A DNA stretch of 14,227 nucleotides from UBA12158 sp035562735 (GTDB lineage: Bacteria > Patescibacteriota > Microgenomatia > UBA12405): positions 1 to 14,227 of the forward strand of contig DATMWB010000032.1 in assembly GCA_035562735.1 (NCBI GenBank). The letters are read 5' to 3'. This document shows positions 6,738-12,988 of the stretch, piece by piece. Position 1 is the first letter of the stretch. Each line of letters opens with the position of its first letter. The notes beneath the pieces were generated by a model, which did no database searches, was not told the origin of the DNA, and was given only the letters and a program-made list of their open reading frames with translations. The position numbers were made by a program, and so were the translations under genes.

Positions 6738-9008
6738 ATGGATAAGAGCTACACCTCCACCTCTGAAACAGATATCTATCAGTCATGGGAAAATTCTGGC
6801 GCCTTTACCCCCCAAATAGATAAAACCAAAACACCATTTTCAATAATTCTTCCTCTCCCCAACGCCAATGACCCCATGCATATGGGTCATGCTGTTTTTA
6901 CCGTTCAGGACATTATGATTCGCTATCATCGGATGCTTGGTGATCCAACTCTTTGGTTGCCTGGTGGTGATCATGCTGGTATCGAAACCCAATTTGTTTT
7001 CGAAAAAAAATTACAAAAAGATGGTAAATCCAGATTTGATTTTGACCGTCAAACACTTTTTGATTTAATTTGGGACTTTGTCGAAAAAAATCGAACCCTC
7101 AATCAATTTCAAATGAAGAAGCTCGGCTTCTCCATGGACTGGACCCGCTACCATTATTCTCTTGAACCAGCTATTGTTAAAAATGTTCTTGCCACTTTTA
7201 AAAAACTCTACAATGATGGTCTTATTTATCGTGAAGAAAAAATAGTTAACTACTGCACCTTTTGCGGTACTGCCTTTTCCAATTTGGAAGTGGTCCACAA
7301 AAATGTTGACTCTCATCTTTGGTACATCAAATATGGCCCTCTTTCCGTTGCCACCACCCGCCCTGAAACCATGCTGGGTGATACTGCCGTTGCCGTAAAT
7401 TCTAAAGATAAAAGATACCAGCACTTAATTGGTAAAACGATTACTCTACCTCTAGTCAACAAAGAAATCCCTGTTATAGGGGAAGATTCTATTGATATGG
7501 AATTTGGTACTGGTGCCGTCAAGGTTACCCCTTCTCATTCTCCCGAGGACTATGATATGGCCAAAAAACACAATTTAGAATTTATTCGAATCTTTGATTA
7601 CGACGGTAAATCCAATCAAAATGTCCCAAAGAATTATCGCGGTCTATTTCCTGCTCAAGTCCGTCAAATGGTTATTGAAGATCTGACTTCTGCTGGACTT
7701 TTGGAAAAGACAGAAGCTTATTCTCACGAAGTTGGTCACTGCTATCGTTGTGGCCGCCCCATCGAACCCATTACCGCCCCTCAGTGGTATGTCAAAATCG
7801 CCCCTTTAGCAAAGGCTGCAATAGATGCTGCTAAGAATGGCGACGTCAAATTTTTCCCTTCTCGTTTCAAAAAAACTTATCTTGACTGGATGAGTAATAT
7901 TCGTGATTGGAATATTTCCCGCCAGATTGTTTGGGGTCCTCGAATTCCTGCTTGGTATTGTCTTGACTGTAACCCCAATATCAAACTAAATTTTCTAGAT
8001 AAAAACAAAAATCCTATCTCTGCTTTTTATCGCGATATCAAAGATAAATATCCTTTTGAAGAAATAAAAAATGGTCTTCAATCTATGGTTGCCCCAGTTG
8101 ATTCCGAGTTTTTCATTGATGAAGTATCAGAGTGCTCAAAATGTCATTCCCATTCACTTTTACAAGAAACAGATACCTTTGACACTTGGTTTTTAAGTGG
8201 CCAATGGCCTCTCAGTACTCTTGGTTTTAATACCGCCGATCCCTCAAAATCATCCGAAGATTTCCACTATTTTTATCCAACTTCAGTAATGGATACTATG
8301 TGGGACATTCTCTTTTTTTGGGTGGCTCGTATGATTATGTTTGGTCTTTATCTTACCAAGGAAGTTCCCTTCAAATTAGTCCATCTTCATGCTCGCTGTG
8401 TCGATGCTAAGGGACAAAAAATGAGTAAAAGTAAGGGCAATGTTGTCGACCCTCTAAGTATGACTGAAAAATATGGTACCGATGCTCTTCGTATGGCTTT
8501 GGTTTATGGAATTGCCCCCGCCTCTGATTTTGTCATTTCTGAAGATAAAATTCGTGCTCAGCGAAATTTTGTCAACAAAATTTGGAATGCCTCTCGTTTT
8601 GTTTTGATGATTATCGAGCGCTTCCAAGAGCAAAATCCAAAACTTGAAATATCCACCACTATCAATTCTTCAAAACTAAACACCGACGACAAATCAATTC
8701 TTGAATCACTAAATAAAATTATTAAGTCAACTGATACCGACATCAACCGTCACCATTTTGGTCAGGCCTCTGAAAATCTCTACCAATTTTTCTGGCATGA
8801 TTTCTGCGATGTCTATATTGAAAAGGCCAAAGATAGGGGAGAAGAAGTAGTCCCAGTTTTACTCACTGTTCTTATCAATTCTCTAAAACTTCTCCATCCA
8901 TTTATTCCTTTTGTCACCGAATCTGTTTATCAAATCATTAGGCAAAAAGCCAATTTGGATGAACCCCAACTTATCACCGCCTCCTGGCCAAAAGAGATTA
9001 AGTTTTAA
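6738..9008 (+). CDS. valS: Valyl-tRNA synthetase
   Basis: A 756-residue class I synthetase that charges tRNA-Val in the cytoplasm. The ATP-site motif HMGH is at 48-51, followed by GGDHAGIETQ (76-85), the valine-type form of this segment. A CP1 editing domain begins with TTRPETMLGDTAVAV and contains the GTGAVKVTP segment that hydrolyses mischarged threonine. Cysteine pairs (CTFC, CYRC, CLDC, CSKC) suggest zinc-ribbon insertions. KMSKS is at 561-565, and the DALR-type anticodon domain continues to the end. The protein is shorter than the E. coli enzyme (951 residues) because it stops soon after the anticodon domain and lacks the C-terminal coiled-coil arm. PNANDPMHMGH differs from the more usual PPNVTG form. 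The gene is monocistronic, with a leaderless start, and is followed by a palindromic repeat. Confidence 0.95.
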   Translation: MDKSYTSTSETDIYQSWENSGAFTPQIDKTKTPFSIILPLPNANDPMHMGHAVFTVQDIMIRYHRMLGDPTLWLPGGDHAGIETQFVFEKKLQKDGKSRFDFDRQTLFDLIWDFVEKNRTLNQFQMKKLGFSMDWTRYHYSLEPAIVKNVLATFKKLYNDGLIYREEKIVNYCTFCGTAFSNLEVVHKNVDSHLWYIKYGPLSVATTRPETMLGDTAVAVNSKDKRYQHLIGKTITLPLVNKEIPVIGEDSIDMEFGTGAVKVTPSHSPEDYDMAKKHNLEFIRIFDYDGKSNQNVPKNYRGLFPAQVRQMVIEDLTSAGLLEKTEAYSHEVGHCYRCGRPIEPITAPQWYVKIAPLAKAAIDAAKNGDVKFFPSRFKKTYLDWMSNIRDWNISRQIVWGPRIPAWYCLDCNPNIKLNFLDKNKNPISAFYRDIKDKYPFEEIKNGLQSMVAPVDSEFFIDEVSECSKCHSHSLLQETDTFDTWFLSGQWPLSTLGFNTADPSKSSEDFHYFYPTSVMDTMWDILFFWVARMIMFGLYLTKEVPFKLVHLHARCVDAKGQKMSKSKGNVVDPLSMTEKYGTDALRMALVYGIAPASDFVISEDKIRAQRNFVNKIWNASRFVLMIIERFQEQNPKLEISTTINSSKLNTDDKSILESLNKIIKSTDTDINRHHFGQASENLYQFFWHDFCDVYIEKAKDRGEEVVPVLLTVLINSLKLLHPFIPFVTESVYQIIRQKANLDEPQLITASWPKEIKF

Positions 9009-9050
9009 TAATTATCATCCGTTCCCTTTTGTAGAGCCGTGTCACTGGTG

Positions 9051-9159
9051 CGTCATTGCGAGTGTACCCACGAAGCAATCCTGTTTTAATTTGCACCTCG
9101 TTTTCTAAATTCCATCGAGATTGCCACGTCGCCAAATATTTATGCTCCTCGCAATGACG
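9051..9159. repeat. 109-bp imperfect palindrome with 12-bp terminal inverted repeats
   Basis: CGTCATTGCGAG at 9051-9062 is the exact reverse complement of CTCGCAATGACG at 9148-9159. A second inverted pair lies inside, GCAATC (9075-9080) and GATTGC (9119-9124), with further partial symmetry around them. The element fills the gap between the convergent valS and tyrS stops and abuts the tyrS stop at 9162. Similar CGTCATTGCGAG...CTCGCAATGACG elements recur in many bacterial genomes as REP- or MITE-like repeats (from memory). No transposase is present. The RNA hairpin could end or stabilise both transcripts, although there is no U-tract. Confidence 0.75.
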
Positions 9160-9161
9160 AA

Positions 9162-10280
9162 TTAGATTATTCCCAATAATTCTCTCATTCGTATTAATGC
9201 GTTTTTGTGTGCCTCAATTTCAAAATGAGCCCTAGCTGGTTCCAACTTTTTTATTATCCATTCTGCTAGCGCATTTTTTAGGTCGAGGGGAAATAATTTT
9301 TCACTCTCGTAATCAGCCACTACATCGGCATATTTGGTGTAGGTCACATTACCTCCAAATTTTTCTGGTCTCTCAATCACAAATTCTCCAGTCTCTTCAC
9401 CCCAAAAAATTAAAGTTTTTACCCAATTAAGCAGGGGATTAAATTCAGTTACTTTTGGCGGACCATAAGCCTTTTTAATTTTATTGCGAATTTCATCAGG
9501 AGTATCGTGAACAAAAATTGCCGAGTTTGGTTTTGACTTACTCATTTTTAATGATTCTTCAATGGCAATCTCTTCTTCATCTTCAACTTTTGATGCCGCA
9601 GCTTCTGGTCCGGTTAGTCCAGCAATCAGATTTTGATGGACTGCTACGGGTGTTTGATGATCTCCTGGAATCTTTTTTATGGCATCCCGAGCTATCACAT
9701 GAGCCTTTCTTTGATCCATTCCGGCGTGAGCCAAATTAATATCCATAGTGACAATATCAGCAACCTGTAATGGGGGATAAAAAAGGGTCGCCATATTGAC
9801 ATCGTTACCCTGTTTTTTACCCATAATAGAAATGCTTCGTAAATTACGAGATAGAGTTACTTGTTTTCCAATCTCCATAAAATTTTGCCAATGAATCGGA
9901 TTTTTTTCATACAAATCTTTTCCGCTAACAAATTCTACTTCCCCCTCATCTACACCAAAACATTTTAACGAGGCAATTAAAGCCTCTTTAAAATAATTTT
10001 CAGAAGCCCAGCGAATATCCTCCCACTTTCCACCCAATTTGTTATTTAAAAAGCTGTGAAAATCAGCCAAAAATATTTTGCATTTTACTCCCGCTTTTAT
10101 AAAGTCGGCAATTTTTCCCATCGACATCAATCCAGTTCCAAGGTGAACCAGTCCTGATATTTCAAAACCAATATAGTGGTTAATCGTTTTTCCACTTTCA
10201 ATTAATTTTTTTAAATCTTCCTCCGTCAATACCTCTTGGCAATTACGGGTAATTAATTTCATCTTTTCTTCTGTTGTCAT
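9162..10280 (-). CDS. tyrS: Tyrosyl-tRNA synthetase, archaeal/eukaryotic type
   Basis: A 372-residue class I synthetase that clearly resembles archaeal TyrRS and not the bacterial form. YIGFEISG (36-43) and HLGTG (46-50) form the ATP/tyrosine site. Tyr36, Tyr168, Gln172, Asp175 and Gln190 match the tyrosine-binding residues Tyr32, Tyr151, Gln155, Asp158 and Gln173 of the Methanocaldococcus jannaschii enzyme. GMDQRK keeps Arg191/Lys192, which in that enzyme contact the C1:G72 pair. KMSKS is at 245-249, after an acidic insert (231-242). LDLKNALAE near the C-terminus keeps the aspartate that reads G34. It lies 9 bases after the M20 peptidase gene as the last gene of the T-box-led operon, whose tRNA-Tyr also has C1:G72. 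It is therefore the probable partner of that tRNA. Whether it is the genome's only TyrRS cannot be seen here. The first Met is used; Met7 is an alternative. Confidence 0.92.
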   Translation of the reverse strand: MTTEEKMKLITRNCQEVLTEEDLKKLIESGKTINHYIGFEISGLVHLGTGLMSMGKIADFIKAGVKCKIFLADFHSFLNNKLGGKWEDIRWASENYFKEALIASLKCFGVDEGEVEFVSGKDLYEKNPIHWQNFMEIGKQVTLSRNLRSISIMGKKQGNDVNMATLFYPPLQVADIVTMDINLAHAGMDQRKAHVIARDAIKKIPGDHQTPVAVHQNLIAGLTGPEAAASKVEDEEEIAIEESLKMSKSKPNSAIFVHDTPDEIRNKIKKAYGPPKVTEFNPLLNWVKTLIFWGEETGEFVIERPEKFGGNVTYTKYADVVADYESEKLFPLDLKNALAEWIIKKLEPARAHFEIEAHKNALIRMRELLGII

Positions 10281-10289
10281 ATAGTTGAA

Positions 10290-11348
10290 TTATAAACTAA
10301 TAATAAATTTAACAATTGTTTCTGTTAATTTATTTAAAGAATTGATATCTGCCCACTCATTTTTACTGTGAGCACCCCCTCCCTTTATAGAAGTTACAAT
10401 TACTGGAATCCGTAGTTCTTTCCATAAAAATCTGGCATCCGAGGCTCCATTTTCTACTATGAATTTCACCTGTTTTTTATGGACTGCCTTATAAGCTTGT
10501 TGCCATTTTTTAATAAAAAAATTATTTTTTTCCACCTCAAAAAATAATGGTTTATCTATTTTTTTCCATTCGCAACCAAATTTTTTTGTAGAATTATCTA
10601 AAATTTTTATAATTGTCTTTACCTCAGATTCTTGTTTAATTCTGATATCAATGACTGCTTCGGCTTTATCTGGCAGCATATTTGTTGCCTCACCACTATG
10701 AAATTGACTTAATGTCGCTGTACTCTCTTCATGAGAACTGCTTTTAAAATTATTAATTATTTTCTTACAGCACCTCAACAAATTTTCCGCCGCATTTATA
10801 CCTTCCCAGGGTTTTGACCCGTGAGCCGATTTTCCCTTGGCTATAACTTTAATATGAAAAGGTGCTTTTTGAATTAATACTAAATCTTCACTACTACTGT
10901 CCGGAATAATTGCTATTTTAATATTTTTAAACGCATTTTCAACTAAAAACGCTGCCCCTTTAAAACCGCCAATTTCTTCATCAGTTGTTACTGCAAAAAT
11001 TATATTTTTATTATCATCTTTCCACAATTTTATAAAGGCATTGAGACTTGCCACTAGTGGTCCTTTCATGTCTAGTACCCCCCGTCCAAATAATTTATTA
11101 TTTTTAATTTTTAGTTCAAAACCATCATTTTTAGCTGGAACGACGTCCATATGACTTAAAAACAAAATTGAGGCTTTGTCTAAATTGCCTGCAATTAAAA
11201 AAGGCTGTCCCTTATTTGATTTAATTGAAACAGGAATTTTATTATCTTCAATTTCTTCTTTAATTATTTTTAGTGCTTTTAAGCATTCTTTTGGGTCGCT
11301 ACTGAGTGACTTTATTTCAATTAGTTTTTTTATTAATTTTGTCTCCAT
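10290..11348 (-). CDS. M20-family zinc metallopeptidase / deacylase
   Basis: A 352-residue protein of the ArgE/DapE/carboxypeptidase G2 family. The two-metal site is complete: His66 and Asp68 in SHMDVVP, bridging Asp93 in GRGVLDMKGP, catalytic Glu124 and metal-binding Glu125 in TDEEIGG, Asp150, and His327 near the end in GGGAHSKNEW. A dimerisation/lid domain occupies about 160-270 (KGKSAHG and GINAAENL). Family members hydrolyse N-acyl amino acids, dipeptides or carrier-bound amino acids. The true substrate is not determined by these motifs. Its start overlaps the end of the GNAT-like gene by 16 bases, implying translational coupling, and tyrS follows 9 bases after its stop. In this setting it may release tyrosine or a tyrosine-containing peptide or acyl-amino acid, which is an inference from the operon. 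Confidence 0.88.
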   Translation of the reverse strand: METKLIKKLIEIKSLSSDPKECLKALKIIKEEIEDNKIPVSIKSNKGQPFLIAGNLDKASILFLSHMDVVPAKNDGFELKIKNNKLFGRGVLDMKGPLVASLNAFIKLWKDDNKNIIFAVTTDEEIGGFKGAAFLVENAFKNIKIAIIPDSSSEDLVLIQKAPFHIKVIAKGKSAHGSKPWEGINAAENLLRCCKKIINNFKSSSHEESTATLSQFHSGEATNMLPDKAEAVIDIRIKQESEVKTIIKILDNSTKKFGCEWKKIDKPLFFEVEKNNFFIKKWQQAYKAVHKKQVKFIVENGASDARFLWKELRIPVIVTSIKGGGAHSKNEWADINSLNKLTETIVKFIISL

Positions 11349-12502
11349 AATATTGAACTTTGAATTAATAATTCTTCCTCTCGGTGGCTAAAAATATTCT
11401 CAGTAAACGATGGTAAGACCATCACTTCCTTTCCTTTTTCAGATAATTTTCCGAACAAAATATCTATTGAAATCTTGCCATCATTTATAACCGGCTCAAA
11501 ACCAGCTAATCTAAAACCGATTTTTCTTAATCTTAAGCTTTTATTAAATATATGTTCAATTGGCAAATCCATCGAAATTCTTGCTAAAGCAAATCGACCA
11601 TCATTATTAAAAAAAGAATTAATTGATTCCTCAACACAATTTGGCTTTTCTGATTTCCTAATTTCAATTATTGGTCCAGATATTTTTGCCTCAAGGTCAT
11701 TTGAATCAACCTGATCAAAAGTACAGTCAGAAAAATTAGGTAATTTTCCAAAAAATTTTTGCCAAAAAATTTCAAAAATTTTTCTTTCATTTTTATCACC
11801 AATAATATTTGGTAAAACTTTATCTATTTCAGAAATACTCCTTTCTCTATCTTTAATTATTGAGGCCAATAAAAATATTTCTTGTCTGTCAGGAATTCCA
11901 TGATGAAACATCGGTACTATTGCCGTTGGTGTCAAACCAATTTTTCCCAAACAAATCGCTTGTGTTGCTTGTCCACCCGGAACTTCTCGAGTTGCTTTAG
12001 CAGTTCTAACTTCAGCTCTCAAGATTTTAGATTCTGGAAACAAGATATTATTTTTCCATTGTTCAAAAGCTTTAATCATTAATTCGCCATTGCCACCATT
12101 TTGTCCTGGGATACAAGCCGCTCTTCCCAGTTCTATTTCTGACTCGCTAATTTTAACCAAGGCCGCACAGGCAATAGGGGAAACATCTTTGTCAAACTTT
12201 ATGAAAGGTTTTACCTTATTACTACCAATATTTTCCGCCAAAGCCAATGCATTTGAAGCAATATTGTGTGTACCGTAATTTTTACTCAAAATATTAATCA
12301 TTATTAAAGCCGCATCACTGGCATTTTCTGCACATACATTGGGCTCGATTATAAGTTCCTTAGGTGGTAGTGGTACTGGCACCACGTTTTCAGGAGTTTT
12401 TGATCTGGCCCTGATATCGGCCACATGACACTCCATAAAATCTTGAGCATCATCAATTTCCCTCCATTTATTTATAACTATTGTTTCTAAATTATTATTC
12501 AT
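11333..12502 (-). CDS. Putative GNAT-fold acyl/aminoacyl transferase
   Basis: A 389-residue cytoplasmic protein without signal peptide or membrane helices. Residues 105-215 look like a GNAT core: a strand PIACAALVKI, then ELGRAACIPGQNGGNGELM (125-142) resembling acyl-CoA-binding motif A with its Gly-rich turn, a helix, and a later LGKIGLTPTAIVP segment that resembles the GF-x-x-x-G end of GNAT domains. A second, partial GNAT-like ending (SLRLRKIGFRLAGFEPV) occurs late in the protein, so it may be two-lobed. CoA-dependent acetylation is one option. Tandem GNAT folds are also used by Fem-type enzymes that take aminoacyl groups from tRNA. It is the first protein gene after the tRNA-Tyr and overlaps the M20 gene, so linkage to tyrosine or Tyr-tRNA metabolism is plausible. 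Function is not established. The ATG at 12502 has an AT-rich upstream with no clear Shine-Dalgarno sequence. Confidence 0.55.
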   Translation of the reverse strand: MNNNLETIVINKWREIDDAQDFMECHVADIRARSKTPENVVPVPLPPKELIIEPNVCAENASDAALIMINILSKNYGTHNIASNALALAENIGSNKVKPFIKFDKDVSPIACAALVKISESEIELGRAACIPGQNGGNGELMIKAFEQWKNNILFPESKILRAEVRTAKATREVPGGQATQAICLGKIGLTPTAIVPMFHHGIPDRQEIFLLASIIKDRERSISEIDKVLPNIIGDKNERKIFEIFWQKFFGKLPNFSDCTFDQVDSNDLEAKISGPIIEIRKSEKPNCVEESINSFFNNDGRFALARISMDLPIEHIFNKSLRLRKIGFRLAGFEPVINDGKISIDILFGKLSEKGKEVMVLPSFTENIFSHREEELLIQSSILWRQN

Positions 12503-12538
12503 TTTTTAAATTTTTTAAATATTAATAAGTTTTAAAAG

Positions 12539-12574
12539 GACACTAGATTAGTGTCGGTACAGACACGTACGCAT
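12539..12574 (-). other. Alternative hairpins and an 8-codon ORF between tRNA and GNAT-like gene
   Basis: On the minus strand a tiny ORF runs from 12574 to 12548 (MRTCLYRH), preceded by AAGGA with a short three-base spacing. It contains one Tyr codon (TAC). GACAC at 12555-12551 can pair with GTGTC just upstream (12566-12562). Alternatively, as GACACTA (12555-12549), it pairs with TAGTGTC (12545-12539), which is followed by CCTTTT. The two hairpins exclude each other. This resembles an attenuator with a leader peptide, but every part is short and could be chance. Confidence 0.3.
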
Positions 12575-12619
12575 ATTTCCTTTTCTAACTATCAATTGTT
12601 TTCTATGTTTTTTCATAGG

Positions 12620-12691
12620 TCCGACGGGCAAGAGTTGCACTTGCTTAAAACGCTTTTACAGAGCGTCACCTTACTGTTCGGTCACCGTCGG
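12620..12691 (-). tRNA. tRNA-Tyr (GUA), archaeal-like C1:G72, non-canonical D- and T-loops
   Basis: A full cloverleaf of 72 bases reads on the minus strand. The acceptor stem is CCGACGG/CCGTCGG (7 perfect pairs). T8 and G9 follow, then a short D-arm with stem ACC/GGT and a loop lacking the GG pair. The anticodon stem is ACGCT/AGCGT (5 perfect pairs) with loop CTGTAAA, giving anticodon GTA. The variable loop is only five bases (TTTAA). The T-stem is GCAAG/CTTGC (5 perfect pairs) with loop TGCAACT, having G where nearly all tRNAs carry T55. The discriminator is A, followed by CCTA, so CCA must be added or repaired. Bacterial tRNA-Tyr normally has G1:C72 and a long variable arm, whereas C1:G72 and a short loop are archaeal/eukaryotic features and fit the archaeal-type tyrS in the same unit. 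It follows the T-box terminator by nine bases. Confidence 0.85.
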
Positions 12692-12700
12692 TTATTCACC

Positions 12701-12754
12701 AAAAAGCCCCCGCCTTTGTAAAAACCAATTAAGGTCTTACAAGGGTGAGGGCTT
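12701..12754 (-). terminator. T-box intrinsic terminator
   Basis: On the minus strand the segment 12754-12737 (AAGCCCTCACCCTTGTAA) pairs with 12721-12704 over 18 positions, with one G-U pair and two mismatches, and is followed by T's to 12701. Its 5' arm contains both 3' arms of the antiterminator, so the two structures exclude each other. Confidence 0.8.
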
Positions 12755-12790
12755 CTCACGGTACCACCTTGTTTCATTAACTTACTCACT

Positions 12791-12814
12791 AAAAAAAGCA
12801 CCTCACGGTGCTTT
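12791..12814 (-). terminator. Second terminator-like hairpin inside the T-box leader
   Basis: Read on the minus strand, AAAGCACC (12814-12807), loop GTGA and GGTGCTTT (12802-12795) form a perfect 8-bp stem, and the run of T's continues to 12791 (seven in a row). It lies upstream of the T-box antiterminator, where stem III is usual, yet looks like a complete intrinsic terminator. CTTTAGC (12858-12852) could pair with GCTAAAG (12817-12811) and open its base. Confidence 0.6.
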
Positions 12815-12945
12815 AGCTTTCGACATAAGTTAATCTTATTATCGAGTACTTGCTAAAGTTGCAGTGATACTCATAACTCTATTTCGGGAGTTCCCGTACC
12901 AATTTTGTTGGTATGTTCCGGGGGTGTATTATTTCCCCATCCACG

Positions 12946-12975
12946 TTCCAAATTTAATGAAGTTTAGCATATAAT
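12946..12975 (+). promoter_or_regulatory. Promoter of gpmA, leaderless
   Basis: A perfect TATAAT at 12970-12975 ends six bases before the ATG at 12982. A weak -35 (TTCCAA, 12946-12951) lies 18 bases upstream. The region overlaps the divergent promoter of the T-box unit, so the two polymerases would compete. Confidence 0.6.
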
Positions 12976-12988
12976 AATTTCATGTCAA
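12961..12988 (-). promoter_or_regulatory. Promoter of the T-box/tRNA-Tyr/tyrS unit
   Basis: On the minus strand a perfect TTGACA (12988-12983), a 16-base spacer and TAAACT (12966-12961) preceded by TGC (extended -10) predict transcription starting near 12954. The -35 falls within the first codons of the divergent gpmA gene. Confidence 0.65.

Larger units (their letters stand above)
12701..12954 (-). promoter_or_regulatory. T-box-type riboswitch leader
   Basis: The 3' half fits the T-box switch. The antiterminator is ACAAGG (12772-12767) pairing with CCTTGT (12744-12739), then GTGAG (12759-12755) pairing with CTCAC (12749-12745). A seven-base bulge TGGTACC (12766-12760) lies on the 5' side, inside the conserved T-box sequence AAGGTGGTACCGTG. 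TGGT complements ACCA, matching the A discriminator of the adjacent tRNA-Tyr. The competing terminator is listed separately. Upstream I see hairpins at 12922-12893, 12872-12844, AATAAG/CTTAT near 12843-12826, and 12814-12795. The canonical stem I motifs are not obvious and I could not fix the specifier; TAC triplets (Tyr) occur in several places, including 12928-12926 and 12849-12847. Uncharged tRNA should promote read-through into the tRNA, GNAT, M20 and tyrS genes. Confidence 0.75.

Noticed and set aside
7065..7522. Overlapping minus-strand frames inside valS
   Set aside because: They run opposite the CP1 editing domain of valS, have no start signals, and show no recognisable protein features.
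9162..10280. Tryptophanyl-tRNA synthetase
   Set aside because: The tyrosine-binding set (Tyr36, Tyr168, Gln172, Asp175, Gln190) and the DLKNA segment fit archaeal TyrRS, and the linked tRNA has anticodon GUA.
12620..12691. Pseudogene or chance hairpin instead of a tRNA
   Set aside because: The acceptor, anticodon and T stems pair perfectly (17 of 17 pairs), the anticodon loop has T33 and A37, and the neighbouring synthetase matches the anticodon and first base pair.
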